Positions 47,180 through 56,542 of a DNA stretch of 64,000 bases are shown one piece after another. The notes below the pieces were generated by a model. It did not search any database and was not told the DNA's origin. It saw nothing but the letters and a program-made list of their open reading frames with translations. The stretch covers positions 496,001 through 560,000 of the forward strand of contig NZ_CAKAKL010000001.1 of assembly GCF_916619195.1 (NCBI RefSeq). The letters run 5' to 3'. Numbering within the stretch: position 1 is the first letter of the stretch; every line of letters starts with the position of its first letter. This DNA is from Inquilinus sp. Marseille-Q2685 (GTDB lineage: Bacteria > Pseudomonadota > Alphaproteobacteria > DSM-16000 > Inquilinaceae). A program made the position numbers and the translations under genes.

Positions 47180-48249
47180 AACCTCCAGGACAGCGTGAAC
47201 GCCCCGTACTGGCTGAAGCGGTTCTTCTGCTCCTCGAACTCCTGCGTCCGGTACACATGGGTGTAGGCGATCCGGATGTCGTCGATCTGGATCGCGATGC
47301 CGAGTTGAAGGTCGCCGACCAGCGGGTTCTTGGTGACGTGCGGGCTGTCCTCGAAGGTGTTGCCGTCGAGGAAGATGTTGCGGGCCACGGCCCGGCCCTC
47401 GACGCTGGCGAAGAGGTACCAGCTGAAGCCGCTGGTCGGGATGAAGAAGTCCGACCCCGGCACGCTGGGCCGGATCCGCGGCGGCCCGTAATCGGCCGGC
47501 AGGTCGAAGCCGAGCCGCGCCGTGGCGCCGACCGAGGCCTGGGTCAGCACGTTACCGAGGCTGGCGCCGACATAGGGCGACAGGTCGAAGCCGATGCCGA
47601 GCGGTGCCGCGGCATAGAGGCTGCGCCAGGTGCGCTCGTAGCTCAGGATCACGCCCGGCTCGTTGTTCAGCTGGTGCTTCCAGCCGCGCGCCTTCTGCGA
47701 GCCGATGATGCTGTGCACTGTGTTCTGCACCTGCTCGCCGATCGCATAGGGGCCGACGACGCCGATCTGCAGCTCCAGCCGGTCCAGCCGGTCGCCCGAA
47801 TCCGCCAGCACCGCGGCGCTGCCGTAGAGCCAGGCGGCGTAGGGCCGGTCGTTCGGGTCCGGGTCGCGCCGCGAGATGTCCTTGGGCGTGTACAGGCTCT
47901 GGCCGAAGGACAGGGTCGACCGGATCGGCGCGGCGTCGGGGAACAGCGGAAAGGCGCGCGCCGCGGTGGCGAGCCAGTCGGGCGTCCAGGTCTCCGAGCT
48001 GGTGAAGGCGAAGCGGAAGCCGTTGGTGTAGCCGCGGTCGGTGTTGGCGAAGACGTCGTTCTCGAGGCTGAAGCTGATGAAGGCTCCCGGGTCCTCGCTC
48101 AACGGCCGTGGCGCCTGCGGCGTGGAGGTAATGACCGCCGATCGCTTCGGCTCGGCCGGGACTTCCTGGGCCGCGGCGGCGGCCGGCAGCACCACGAGGC
48201 CGGCCGCGACTGAAACCGAACACCACCAGAACCCGGTGCGCAAAGCCAT
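47176..48249 (-). CDS. LpxR-family outer-membrane protein (probable lipid A 3'-O-deacylase)
   Basis: A 357-aa outer-membrane β-barrel protein of the LpxR/DUF2219 family. A signal peptide (residues ~1-28, ending AAAAAQ) precedes [18 protein letters not shown], which carries the conserved asparagine and aspartates of LpxR (Ca2+-dependent lipid A deacylase). The barrel ends in the aromatic SWRF typical of BamA-recognised proteins. The LpxR family is mixed in function, so deacylase activity is probable rather than certain. Three 12-bp tandem repeats sit in its leader (48280-48315). Confidence 0.88.
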   Translation of the reverse strand: MALRTGFWWCSVSVAAGLVVLPAAAAAQEVPAEPKRSAVITSTPQAPRPLSEDPGAFISFSLENDVFANTDRGYTNGFRFAFTSSETWTPDWLATAARAFPLFPDAAPIRSTLSFGQSLYTPKDISRRDPDPNDRPYAAWLYGSAAVLADSGDRLDRLELQIGVVGPYAIGEQVQNTVHSIIGSQKARGWKHQLNNEPGVILSYERTWRSLYAAAPLGIGFDLSPYVGASLGNVLTQASVGATARLGFDLPADYGPPRIRPSVPGSDFFIPTSGFSWYLFASVEGRAVARNIFLDGNTFEDSPHVTKNPLVGDLQLGIAIQIDDIRIAYTHVYRTQEFEEQKNRFSQYGAFTLSWRF

Positions 48250-48279
48250 GCTGTCTCCCTTTCCCACTCGACCCCGCCG

Positions 48280-48315
48280 CGTCCCGGCAGGCGTCCCGGC
48301 AGGCGTCCCGGCAAA
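48280..48315. repeat. Three tandem 12-bp repeats in the LpxR-like gene leader
   Basis: Units 48280-48291 and 48292-48303 are identical (CGTCCCGGCAGG) and the third, 48304-48315, differs in its last two bases. They lie 31-66 bp upstream of the ATG on the minus strand, probably in the promoter or untranslated leader, where slippage could change expression. Confidence 0.8.
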
Positions 48316-48401
48316 CGGAACGGTACGACAGCGCGACGGGTTCCCCGGCAGCTTGCGGAAAGGATAGCATGGATGAGACCGGCGGGACCGGTCGGAAGCG
48401 G

Positions 48402-49001
48402 TCAGCGCGGGCGCTGCATGCTGAACACGGTGTCGAGCACGCCGTAGTCCATGTAGCCGAGCCGCGAGATCGCGCGCCGGGACGACAGGTCGATGCGGCC
48501 GTCCACGATCACCGACTCGTCGATATGGATCGACACCACCTCGCCGATCACGATGGCGCCCGGCACCGTCTCGCCCGCCGCGGTGGTCAGAGGCACCGAC
48601 TTGACCCAGCGGCATTCCAGCGCGGCGGCAGCGGCCGCCACCCGCGGCGGCCTGACCAGGCGCGACGGCGCCATCTCCAGCCCGGCCAGCTCGGGCTCGC
48701 TGACCTCCGGCCCGACCGAGGCGGAGGTCATGTTCATCTGCTCGCGCAGATCCCAGGTGGCGAGGCTGGCGACGAACTCTCCGGTCGCCTCGGCGTTGCG
48801 CTGCGAATCCTTCGGCCCGCTCGGCGCGAACATCACCATCGGCGGCCGGTCGGCCACGGCGTTGAAGAAGCTGTAGGGCGCCAGGTTGACCACGCCCTCC
48901 GGGCTGACCGTGCTGATCCAGCCGATCGGCCGCGGCACCACAAGCGCCTTGAACGGGTCGTGCGGCAGGCCGTGGTTGCGCAGCCGGGGTTCGTAGTCCA
49001 T
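48402..49001 (-). CDS. Flavin reductase-like (FMN-binding split-barrel) protein
   Basis: A 199-aa protein of the flavin reductase/RutF-like family. The FMN-binding pattern is VVPRPIGWISTVSPEGVVNL, APYSFFNAVADRPPMVMFAP and KDSQRNAEATGEFVASLAT; late residues HIDESVIVDGRIDL close the barrel. It could reduce FMN for a monooxygenase or act as a small oxidoreductase; no partner monooxygenase is adjacent. ATG 49001 is chosen by homology. Confidence 0.9.
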   Translation of the reverse strand: MDYEPRLRNHGLPHDPFKALVVPRPIGWISTVSPEGVVNLAPYSFFNAVADRPPMVMFAPSGPKDSQRNAEATGEFVASLATWDLREQMNMTSASVGPEVSEPELAGLEMAPSRLVRPPRVAAAAAALECRWVKSVPLTTAAGETVPGAIVIGEVVSIHIDESVIVDGRIDLSSRRAISRLGYMDYGVLDTVFSMQRPR

Positions 49002-49089
49002 GGATGATCTCGCGATTCCGGGACCTCGATAGAAGAGGATCCGGCGCCTGGGATTCAAGACGGGCCGGACGCCATGCCCCCCCTGCCGG

Positions 49090-49368
49090 TCAGAACCCCA
49101 CCCGGGACGACCCCGCCCCGGCGTCGCGGAAGCGGATCGCGACGATCTCCGACCGCAGGATCACGGTCTCGGCGCCGTCATGCGTCAGGTAGACGAGATC
49201 GCGCGCCGTCCGGACCTCATGGGCGGGATGCTCGTGCCCGCTGCGGGTGAACAGCACCAGCGTCGCCCTCGCGCCGGCGGCCCGGAGCTTCTGGGCGTAT
49301 TCCTCGATGATCGCTGCGTCCATGGCCTCCTCCGCACCGAACCGTTTCAGGCTGACGGCCGGGACCAT
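49090..49368 (-). CDS. Hypothetical small protein
   Basis: A ~92-aa protein starting at ATG 49368 (ATG 49323 is possible). It reads as a helix (EEYAQKLRAAGARATLVLF) followed by β-strands (HEVRTARDLVYLTHD, ETVILRSEIVAIRF). No recognised family, signal or membrane segment. It is on the same strand as the following 169-aa membrane-protein gene, 59 nt away. The reading frame and codon use look genuine. Confidence 0.55.
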   Translation of the reverse strand: MVPAVSLKRFGAEEAMDAAIIEEYAQKLRAAGARATLVLFTRSGHEHPAHEVRTARDLVYLTHDGAETVILRSEIVAIRFRDAGAGSSRVGF

Positions 49369-49427
49369 GATGTCATCTGCAGCGGCCCTGTCGAGACCGC
49401 GCCGAACAAAGCCGCGCGCTGCCTCCT

Positions 49428-49937
49428 TCAGAGCGCCACGCTGATCGCCAGCGCCAGGAAGCCGATCGCCGCCAGGATGGCGCGGAGGACATGCGAGCGC
49501 TCCCAGCGGTCGCGATAGACCGTCCAGTTCTCCTTGATCGACGCCCCGGACGTGCCGCGGTGCAGCGGGTCGAAGGCGAAGAATCCCTTGCCCATCCGAT
49601 TCAGGTCCCGGTTCCGGAGCCAGAACCCGTTCACCGGATGGGTCAGCAGCCAGTATGCGGCGTGCATCGCGACCAGGGCGGCGAAGGCCGCCGCCACCCA
49701 CCAGAACTCGGTGCCGCCGGCCGGCGTCAGCAGCAGCAGAACCAGCACGACCACGATGCCGGCGGCCTCGCCGAGGCCGCCGGCCCAGGTGAAGCCGGGA
49801 TAGTAGATCGGCTGCACGGCCAGATACGCCTCCTTGTCGAGGCGCATCTTGCCGGGTCGTTCCAGCGCGTGTGCCAGGGCCGGTGTCATCGCCAGCGCGA
49901 CCAGGCAGAGGCTGAGCACCTGCAGGATCGGACGCAT
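49428..49937 (-). CDS. Hypothetical membrane protein
   Basis: A 169-aa integral membrane protein. An N-terminal signal-like segment (LQVLSLCLVALAMTPALAHA) and hydrophobic helices at ~57-74 (GIVVVLVLLLLTPAGG), ~78-100 (FWWVAAAFAALVAMHAAYWL) and ~148-169 are visible. The conserved-looking loop VNGFWLRNRDLNRMGKGFF and the ERSHVLRAILA end vaguely resemble DUF1772-type proteins, but I do not assign it. No functional partner is evident. Confidence 0.75.
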   Translation of the reverse strand: MRPILQVLSLCLVALAMTPALAHALERPGKMRLDKEAYLAVQPIYYPGFTWAGGLGEAAGIVVVLVLLLLTPAGGTEFWWVAAAFAALVAMHAAYWLLTHPVNGFWLRNRDLNRMGKGFFAFDPLHRGTSGASIKENWTVYRDRWERSHVLRAILAAIGFLALAISVAL

Positions 49938-50074
49938 GCCCCGTCTCCTTCGGTTCCGGAAGAAAACAGGCCGACTCCGTCAGAAGTTCAGGTTGCGGAT
50001 GATCTGCCACTGCCCGGACGGGCCGCGCCGCCAAGCCATGGGGAGATCCCGGCGGAGATATGGAATCCGTCCGG

Positions 50075-50839
50075 CTACAGCACCGTCGAGATCCGCCCGA
50101 CGACGCGGGCGGCGATGCGGGCGGCGGCGTCGAGGAAGGCGCGGAAATCCATGTGGCTTTCGGTCCCGGCGAGGTCGCTGAGCGCCCGGACTACCACCAC
50201 CGGCACGCCGAAGCGCTCGGCCACCGCGGCCACCGCCGCGCCCTCCATCTCCACCGCGACGCCGCCGAATTCGCGCTGCAGGCGCTCGCGCTCCTGCGCG
50301 TCGTTGAGGAAGATGTCCCCGGTCAGGATGGTGCCGAAGATCAGCCGCGACCGGTGCGGCTCGCCGCCGGTCGCGGCGGCGCCGAATCCGCCGATATCAA
50401 GGCCTTCGAGAGCATCCTTGATCTTCTCTCTGAGGCCCCGGTCCAGGCTGTAGCCAGCCTCTTCCGGGAAGCCGGGCAGCGGCGGCACGCCGGGCTGGTA
50501 GGGTTTCAGCCGGCCGCCGACCCGGGCGCCGTAGTCGTGCATCACCAGCCGGTCGGCCACCACCACGTCGCCGATGGCGAGGTCCGGGTCGAGGCCGCCG
50601 GCGACGCCGGAGAACAGGAGCGAACTGCACTTAAACTCCTGCAGCAGCAGCGTCGCGACCATGGCGGCGTGGCTCTTGCCGATGCCGGCCTCGACTGCCA
50701 CCAGGTCGCGGGTGCCGAGACGGCCGAGGCGGAAGCGGCAGCCGGCGATCTCGCGCTCGGTGCGCACCACCAGATCGTCATGCGCCGCCAGCTCCTGCGG
50801 GATCGCCGCCATCAGCCCGATCGGTCCGTCCGCACGCAT
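50075..50839 (-). CDS. Nucleoside phosphorylase-like protein (MTA/SAH nucleosidase type)
   Basis: A 254-aa purine-nucleosidase-fold protein. It has the MTAN hallmarks: LMAAIPQELA with the catalytic glutamate, the ribose-binding VAVEMEGAAVAAVAE motif and RALSDLAGTESHMDF with the catalytic aspartate. The family cleaves 5'-methylthioadenosine and S-adenosylhomocysteine, but related proteins act on other nucleosides, so substrate is left broad. It stands between the membrane-protein gene and the amino-acid permease on the same strand. Confidence 0.9.
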   Translation of the reverse strand: MRADGPIGLMAAIPQELAAHDDLVVRTEREIAGCRFRLGRLGTRDLVAVEAGIGKSHAAMVATLLLQEFKCSSLLFSGVAGGLDPDLAIGDVVVADRLVMHDYGARVGGRLKPYQPGVPPLPGFPEEAGYSLDRGLREKIKDALEGLDIGGFGAAATGGEPHRSRLIFGTILTGDIFLNDAQERERLQREFGGVAVEMEGAAVAAVAERFGVPVVVVRALSDLAGTESHMDFRAFLDAAARIAARVVGRISTVL

Positions 50840-50863
50840 CGCTGTCCTCCGCTCTTGCCGCCG

Positions 50864-50900
50864 CCCCTTATGCGCCGGTCGGACGGCCGGCGCAAAGGGG
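50864..50900 (-). terminator. Strong stem-loop after the amino acid permease gene
   Basis: A near-perfect hairpin (CCCCTT at 50864-50869 with AAGGGG at 50895-50900; inner TGCGCCGG with CCGGCGCA) lies 9 nt after the permease stop and before the nucleosidase gene on the minus strand. It has no U-run, so it is a structural terminator or a processing element. Confidence 0.55.
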
Positions 50901-50908
50901 TGCGACGG

Positions 50909-52312
50909 TCAGGACAGGCCGAGCGCCGGTCGGCGCCGGCCGCCGGTCAGCACGTAACCGGCGATCAGCAGCGCGAACCACACCGGCGCGACATAGAGCG
51001 CCACCCGGGTCGACGGGTCGAAGCCGAGGAACACCGCGACCAGCACCAGGAACGCCACCACCAGCCAGTTGGCGACCGGCGCGCCCGGCATGCGGAACGC
51101 GACCGGCGCGGCCTGGCCCCGGGCCACGGCGCGGCGGTAGCCGAGATGGGCGATCATGATGATGCCCCAGGTCCACAGGCTGCCGACCAGCGAGACGCTG
51201 GTGACCCAGACGAAGGCCTCCTCCGGCACGACGTAGTTCAGGCCGACGCCGATCAGCATCACCGCGGCCGAGGCGGCGATGCCCGCCACCGGCACGTGGT
51301 TGCGGCTGACCCGGGCGAAGGCGCGCGGCGCCTGGCCGGACCGGGCCAGGGTGAACAGCATCCGGCCGTTGCTGAACAGCCCGCTGTTGCAGGAGGAGGC
51401 GGCGGCGGTGATGACCACGAGGTTGATCACGTCGGCCGCGGCGCTCAGCCCCAGCTTGTCGAACACGAAGACGAAGGGGCTGGCGTTCGGGTCCAGCTGG
51501 GTCCAGGGCAGCAGCGACATGATCACCGCCAGCGCGCCCAGATAGAAGATCAGGATGCGCCAGATGATGCCGTTGGTGGCGCGCGGCAGCACCTGGGCCG
51601 GGTTCTCGGCCTCGCCGGCGGTGACGCCGATCAGCTCCACGCCCTGATAGGCGAACATCACCATCTGCAGCGCCAGCACGGCGCCGAGCACGCCGAAGGG
51701 CAGGAAGCCCCCATGCGACCACAGGTTGGAGACGCCGGCCCCCTGCCCCAGGTCGCCGACGCCGAACACGATCACGGCGAGGCCGCCGAGGATCAGCGCG
51801 ACGATGGTCACGACCTTGATCAGCGCGAACCAGAACTCCAGCTCGCCGAACAGCCGCACCGCGACGATGTTGACGAGCGTCAGCACCGCCAGCGTCGCCA
51901 GCGCCGGCACCCATTGCGGCACCTCCGGCAGCCAGTAATGGACATAGACGCCGACGGCGGTGATCTCGGCCATGCCGATCACCACCCACATGAACCAGTA
52001 GGACCAGCCGGTGGCGAAGCCGGCGAAGGGGCCAACGAACTCCTCGGCATAGGTGGCGAAGGACCCGGCGACCGGCTTGTGCAGCAGCAGCTCGCCCAGC
52101 GCCCGCATGATGAAGAAGATGGCGATGCCGCCGATGGCGTAGCTCAGCAGCAACCCCGGCCCGGCCTTGGCGATCGCCTTGCCGGAGCCGAGGAACAGCC
52201 CGACGCCGATGGCGCCGCCGATCGCGATCATATGGATGTGGCGGCTCTTCAGCCGGCGGGCGAGATCGCCGCCCTCGGCCGCGGCGCCGGACGATTGGCT
52301 CATATGGCCCAT
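50909..52312 (-). CDS. Amino acid permease, AAT/APC family
   Basis: A 467-aa, 12-helix permease of the amino acid transporter family (GabP/ProY/CycA-like). It opens with LKSRHIHMIAIGGAIGVGLF, has the GELLLHKPVAGSFATYAEEF segment of helix 2-3 and VMFAYQGVELIGVTAGEAEN, a signature before helix 7. It should import an amino acid with H+. The specific amino acid cannot be read. It is transcribed on its own; a stem-loop follows its stop. Confidence 0.93.
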   Translation of the reverse strand: MGHMSQSSGAAAEGGDLARRLKSRHIHMIAIGGAIGVGLFLGSGKAIAKAGPGLLLSYAIGGIAIFFIMRALGELLLHKPVAGSFATYAEEFVGPFAGFATGWSYWFMWVVIGMAEITAVGVYVHYWLPEVPQWVPALATLAVLTLVNIVAVRLFGELEFWFALIKVVTIVALILGGLAVIVFGVGDLGQGAGVSNLWSHGGFLPFGVLGAVLALQMVMFAYQGVELIGVTAGEAENPAQVLPRATNGIIWRILIFYLGALAVIMSLLPWTQLDPNASPFVFVFDKLGLSAAADVINLVVITAAASSCNSGLFSNGRMLFTLARSGQAPRAFARVSRNHVPVAGIAASAAVMLIGVGLNYVVPEEAFVWVTSVSLVGSLWTWGIIMIAHLGYRRAVARGQAAPVAFRMPGAPVANWLVVAFLVLVAVFLGFDPSTRVALYVAPVWFALLIAGYVLTGGRRRPALGLS

Positions 52313-52498
52313 CGCGCTTCCTCCTGATGTCCTTCTTCGGGGCTATGGCCCGTCGGCCGGCATCTTAGGAGGGAAACAAAAAAACTCATCCGCCTTGTTA
52401 GCGATTTTCCTTTCGTATTGCGCTGGACACCCAGAACATTAAGCCATCATTATCGCTAAAATCCTTCGTTTCCGTTCGCGCCACAAGTAATACAAAAG

Positions 52499-52521
52499 CG
52501 GCCTGCCGCAGAAGCAGGCCG
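52499..52521 (-). terminator. Rho-independent terminator of the LysM protein gene
   Basis: An 8-bp perfect stem (52499-52506 with 52514-52521, 7-nt loop) lies 56 nt after the stop at 52577 and is followed on the minus strand by CTTTTG, giving a classic terminator shape. Confidence 0.75.
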
Positions 52522-52576
52522 TGAATTGTATCGACGCAATCGATGAAACCTTCACGAGACGATGAGAAGACCAGGC

Positions 52577-55300
52577 TCAGCCTTTCGGGAAGTCCGGCAT
52601 GAAGTGGTCGACGAATTCGTTGAGCTCGGCGATGTTGAGCGGCCGGATCATGGCCTTGTCGTCCCAGCCTCCGGCGAACTTGTCCCGCCACTGGTTCGCC
52701 GGCTGGCCGATCGGATAGCGGCCGTTCTCGTCCGGTTTGACGTATTTGGCAGCATAGATCATCTCGAACACCTCCCTCGGCTTCTGCCGGTTCAGATATT
52801 CGAGGACCGTCCGCGGATCGACGTTCCGGTACTCGGCCAGGGCCAGCAGCCGGCCGGCCGGCATCAGGCCCTCGCTGTCGTTCTGCGTCAGCGCCTCCGC
52901 GATGCCCGGCTCCACCCCGGCCGCGATCAGATAGGCCCGGTTGTCGGGCACCGTGGCGGCGGCCGCCTTCGCCTTCTCGTGCGAATCGATCAGCGCCAGC
53001 GCGCTCGAGCCCACCAGGGTCATCAGCGTCCCGACCGGCCCGCCGACCTTCCCGATCCGCAGCAGGTTGGCCAGGCCCGGATAGCTCGAGATGAAGGTGC
53101 CGGTGGCCGCGGTGCCCAGCGCCAGCGCCTTCGGCCAGTCGCCCTGGGCGACATAGTTGACGGTGCCGAGCGCATTCCACCAGCCGAACACCTTCAGGTG
53201 GTTGGAGAAGACCTTGCTCCACACCCCCTTGTCCGCCGCGACGCGGCCGAGGAAGCCCTTGACCCCGGCCTCGCTGCCGTCCAGCCCCAGCCTTGCGCTC
53301 ATGATCTGGCTGATCACCTGGGTGCCCTCGATCGCCGTGCCGGCGGCATAGAGGCCGAGGAAGCCGAGATTGCGCCAGCCCTGCTCCTCGAAATAGCCGG
53401 GATCGCCGATGTTGCGGCCGTACCGGTCGGCCTGGTTGTGCACGCCCCAGAGATAGGTGCCGGTGCCGTACAGGCTGAGGCCGAGGCCGAACGGCTTCGT
53501 CCCGGTCGCCCATTTGACGTCGGCCTGGACGTGGTTCCGCGCCATGCGCGCCGGCCAGCTGATGTCGACGATGATCTTGCTGGGATCGGCCAGCGTGCCC
53601 TTCTCCATCCCCTCCAGGTTGAAGATGCGCGCCGCCTCGGTCATCCCGGCCGAGCTGACGGCGAGCGCCAGCGACAGCTTAGGGTCGCCGTTCGGGTCCG
53701 GGGCCGCCGCCTGCTTGAGCAGCTCGTCCTGCTTCGGCGAGCCGGCCAGCTGCGGCGCGTATTCCGACAGCGCGGCCATGGCGCGGGTCAGCTGATAGCC
53801 GTCGCGGTTGATCCGCCGCAGGTCGGCATCGACGTCCTTGACCACGCCCTCCTGGTCGCCGATCCGCTGCTGCCGGGTCTGCGCCCCGGTCTTGAAGGGC
53901 TGTCCGGGCGGCGCGTCGTCGGCGGGCAGGAAGGCGTCCCAGTTGGCCGGCGGATTGGTCAGGGGGATCGCGGTCTGGCCCAGCTCGGTGACCGAATCCC
54001 GGATCCGGCCCTTGAGCTCGCCGACGCCGTCGATCACCCCCTGCTCGATCCGGTCCGCGTTCTTGTCGTCGCCCTGGAGGCGAAGCTCGCGGGCGATCGC
54101 CAGGGAGAGGACGGAGCCGGAGCCGTCGGCCGCCGATGTCTTCGCATTGACGTTCGGCGCCCCCCAGGCCTGCAGGGTGCGGGCCATGAAGTCGATCGAA
54201 CCCTCGCCCTCCGGGCTGCGGTCGGCGCTGTCCGCCGCGGCGCTGAGGTTGCGGTAGATCTCGCCGTACTCGCCGACCACGCCGGTGCCCTGCTCGTCGT
54301 GCCAGAGCTGGGATTCCGGATTGACGAAATCGGTCGTGATGCTGCCGACGGTATCGCTGGCCTTGTCCAGGATCAGCGCGGCGGTGAGCGGGTCGACCTT
54401 CTCCGGGTCGGTCAGCTCCCGCAGCTTGGCTGCTGCTTTGTAGGCGCCGGTCGGCCCGTTCTCGCCCTGGCGGGGCTCGTCATAGGCCTTCTTGATCTCG
54501 GCCGCGGCGCGCTGCGGCCCGTCGACCAGGTAGTCCTTGGTCTCGGCCTTGATCGCCTCCTGCAGCTTCGGGTCCTGCGGGCCATAGGCCAGCAGCAGGT
54601 CCCGGTGGCCCTCGACCGCGGCCGTGGTCGGGGTGGTCACGGCGACCGCGGCGAGCTGGTTGCGGACCTCCTTGCGGAAATCCTGGATCGATTTCGGATC
54701 GGTGCCGGCCAGCCGGTACAGCGGGTCGAAGACCGCATGGGTGCGGCCCTGCGCCTCCCACGCCTGGGTGGCCGTCTTGCCGGCATCGTCGACGGCGGCA
54801 GCGAAAGCCGCGTCCCCGGGCCGCCGGGCCTTCAGCTCCGCCGTCAGCGTCTCCAGCGCATCCGCCGGCACCGCCGCCTCGCGGGTCGCGTAATACATCT
54901 CCTCGACGACCGCCGGACGCACGTCCTGGCCCTTCGCCAGCAGATCGGCCTGGTTCCGGACGATGCGGCTGCGCTCGTCGTCCAGGATGGTGATGCGGTC
55001 ATGGGGATGGATGACGTCGGGGTCGCCCTCGGGCGGGAACCGGGTCGGATTGGCCGCGCGGATATCGGCGATCGTCCGGCCGTGGTCGCGGGCGACCCAG
55101 GTCAGGGTGTCGCCCAGCTTCACGTCGTAGAAGCTCCGGCCGGCATCGGCCTTGGCGGCCGGGGTCGGCGACGGCGGATCGGGCGGGACCGGCTGCTGGC
55201 GATACTGCGCCAGCGTCGCCTGGAAATCGGTGACCGCGGGCGGCCGCCGCACGACGAGGGGAGGTTCGGTCCGCCAGCCGATCCGCGGGGTCAAGGACAT
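52577..55300 (-). CDS. 907-aa LysM-domain protein of unknown function
   Basis: A large protein starting at ATG 55300, with GGAGG about 10 nt upstream. Residues ~57-105 are a LysM peptidoglycan-binding domain (SFYDVKLGDTLTWVARDHG, then IHPHDRITIL). A long charged, helical, repeat-poor region follows (~110-640). Hydrophobic stretches at ~643-665 and ~723-770 may insert into membranes. There is no N-terminal signal peptide. The C-terminal ~100 residues are soluble and end in NEFVDHFMPDFPKG. I do not recognise a catalytic domain. An effector-like or cell-wall-targeted protein is possible. Confidence 0.85.
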   Translation of the reverse strand: MSLTPRIGWRTEPPLVVRRPPAVTDFQATLAQYRQQPVPPDPPSPTPAAKADAGRSFYDVKLGDTLTWVARDHGRTIADIRAANPTRFPPEGDPDVIHPHDRITILDDERSRIVRNQADLLAKGQDVRPAVVEEMYYATREAAVPADALETLTAELKARRPGDAAFAAAVDDAGKTATQAWEAQGRTHAVFDPLYRLAGTDPKSIQDFRKEVRNQLAAVAVTTPTTAAVEGHRDLLLAYGPQDPKLQEAIKAETKDYLVDGPQRAAAEIKKAYDEPRQGENGPTGAYKAAAKLRELTDPEKVDPLTAALILDKASDTVGSITTDFVNPESQLWHDEQGTGVVGEYGEIYRNLSAAADSADRSPEGEGSIDFMARTLQAWGAPNVNAKTSAADGSGSVLSLAIARELRLQGDDKNADRIEQGVIDGVGELKGRIRDSVTELGQTAIPLTNPPANWDAFLPADDAPPGQPFKTGAQTRQQRIGDQEGVVKDVDADLRRINRDGYQLTRAMAALSEYAPQLAGSPKQDELLKQAAAPDPNGDPKLSLALAVSSAGMTEAARIFNLEGMEKGTLADPSKIIVDISWPARMARNHVQADVKWATGTKPFGLGLSLYGTGTYLWGVHNQADRYGRNIGDPGYFEEQGWRNLGFLGLYAAGTAIEGTQVISQIMSARLGLDGSEAGVKGFLGRVAADKGVWSKVFSNHLKVFGWWNALGTVNYVAQGDWPKALALGTAATGTFISSYPGLANLLRIGKVGGPVGTLMTLVGSSALALIDSHEKAKAAAATVPDNRAYLIAAGVEPGIAEALTQNDSEGLMPAGRLLALAEYRNVDPRTVLEYLNRQKPREVFEMIYAAKYVKPDENGRYPIGQPANQWRDKFAGGWDDKAMIRPLNIAELNEFVDHFMPDFPKG

Positions 55301-55451
55301 CGCCGTTTCCTCCAGCCGCCGCAGGCTGCCGGGAGGCCGGGCCCGCGTTACCGTTTTATGACGCGGAGTGTGGTGTCCAGACCGATGGGTGTCAAATCTC
55401 ACGACGCGCGCATCCGGGCCTCGATCGGGGTCGGATGAGGGGGCCGGCGGA

Positions 55452-56444
55452 CTATGGGCCTGGGATCGGCGATGCGGCGAACCGGTCGATCCGGTCGGTC
55501 TCGATGCCGCCGGCATAGCCGTCGGCGACCAGGTCGGCAATCTGCGCCGGATCGTCGATGCCTTCGGAGAAGCCGCCGCGCCACGGGCCGATCAGGAAGA
55601 CCGGCGTGCCCGCCGCCTGCATCCGGGCGACGAACAGGTGCGGCCAGCCCCACAGCCAGGGCGCGACGTTCGACGGCACCAGCAGCACCGACCGCCGGCA
55701 GGACTCCGGCACATGGCCGGTCCAGCCTACTGCGATGTAGGTGATGAAGCAGTCCTTGATCGAGGCGCGGGACATCGCGCGGACATCCGGCAGCCTCTCG
55801 CGCAGCACCGCGATCGGCCGGGCGCCGCCATAGGCGGCCAGCCGGTCGCGGCGCTCCGCCGGCAGGGCCGCGAGATATGCGGCCAGCATCTCCCCCTCCG
55901 CCGGGTCGTTGCTCTTGATGTTCAGCAGGAAACGGCGGTCGGGGAACGTCGCCAGCACCTGGTCCAGCGACGGCATCAGCCCGATGCCCTTGCCGCGGAA
56001 CGGGTAGGTCCTGCCGCCATCCGCGGTGTAGCCGTGGCCGATGTCCAGCGCCTGCAGCTCGGCCAGGCTGTGCTCGCGCGTGACGCCGCGCCCGTCGGTG
56101 CGGCAATCCAGCGTCCAGTCGTGGAAGACGGCGAAGCGGCCGTCGGTGGTCGGCTGGATGTCGAGCTCGACCGCCCCGGCGCCCAGGTCGAAGGCGGCGC
56201 GCATCGAGGCGATGGTGTTCTCCAGATAGGGATGCTCCGGCGGCAGCATCCGGGCGGCGGTGCAGGTGTCGCCGGTCAGCCCCGTCCGGTCGAAGCCCTG
56301 GGCCAGGCCGCGATGGGCCAGCAGCACCGGCGTTCCGCCCGGCGCGCCGTAAAGCCAGGAGCTGTTCTTGGCGAAGACGAAGGCAGCGAACGCCGCCAGG
56401 ACGACGAGAACAAACACTAAACGCTTGCGTGTCCGGCGGGTCAT
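55452..56444 (-). CDS. Membrane-anchored glycerophosphodiester phosphodiesterase
   Basis: A 330-aa GDPD-family TIM-barrel enzyme. An N-terminal helix (RLVFVLVVLAAFAAFVFA) anchors it, probably facing the periplasm. The catalytic site is visible in VLLAHRGLAQ (first His/Arg), ENTIASMRAAFDLGAGAVELD and AVFHDWTLDCRTDGRG. It should split glycerophosphodiesters into glycerol-3-phosphate and an alcohol. It is divergent from the helicase gene and shares a strand with the LysM gene 151 nt downstream. Confidence 0.92.
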   Translation of the reverse strand: MTRRTRKRLVFVLVVLAAFAAFVFAKNSSWLYGAPGGTPVLLAHRGLAQGFDRTGLTGDTCTAARMLPPEHPYLENTIASMRAAFDLGAGAVELDIQPTTDGRFAVFHDWTLDCRTDGRGVTREHSLAELQALDIGHGYTADGGRTYPFRGKGIGLMPSLDQVLATFPDRRFLLNIKSNDPAEGEMLAAYLAALPAERRDRLAAYGGARPIAVLRERLPDVRAMSRASIKDCFITYIAVGWTGHVPESCRRSVLLVPSNVAPWLWGWPHLFVARMQAAGTPVFLIGPWRGGFSEGIDDPAQIADLVADGYAGGIETDRIDRFAASPIPGP

Positions 56445-56542
56445 GGGCTGATCTGTCCGGGTGGCGGGGCGGCGCAGGCTGGCCCCGGATCATGGCCGAA
56501 ACGGCGCAGTGCCGTGGCGGTTGGATGTCGAGGCGCAGGTTC

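Noticed and set aside
52562..55438. 958-codon open frame on the plus strand
   Set aside because: Antisense shadow of the LysM protein gene, which has a recognisable domain, a ribosome-binding site and a terminator.
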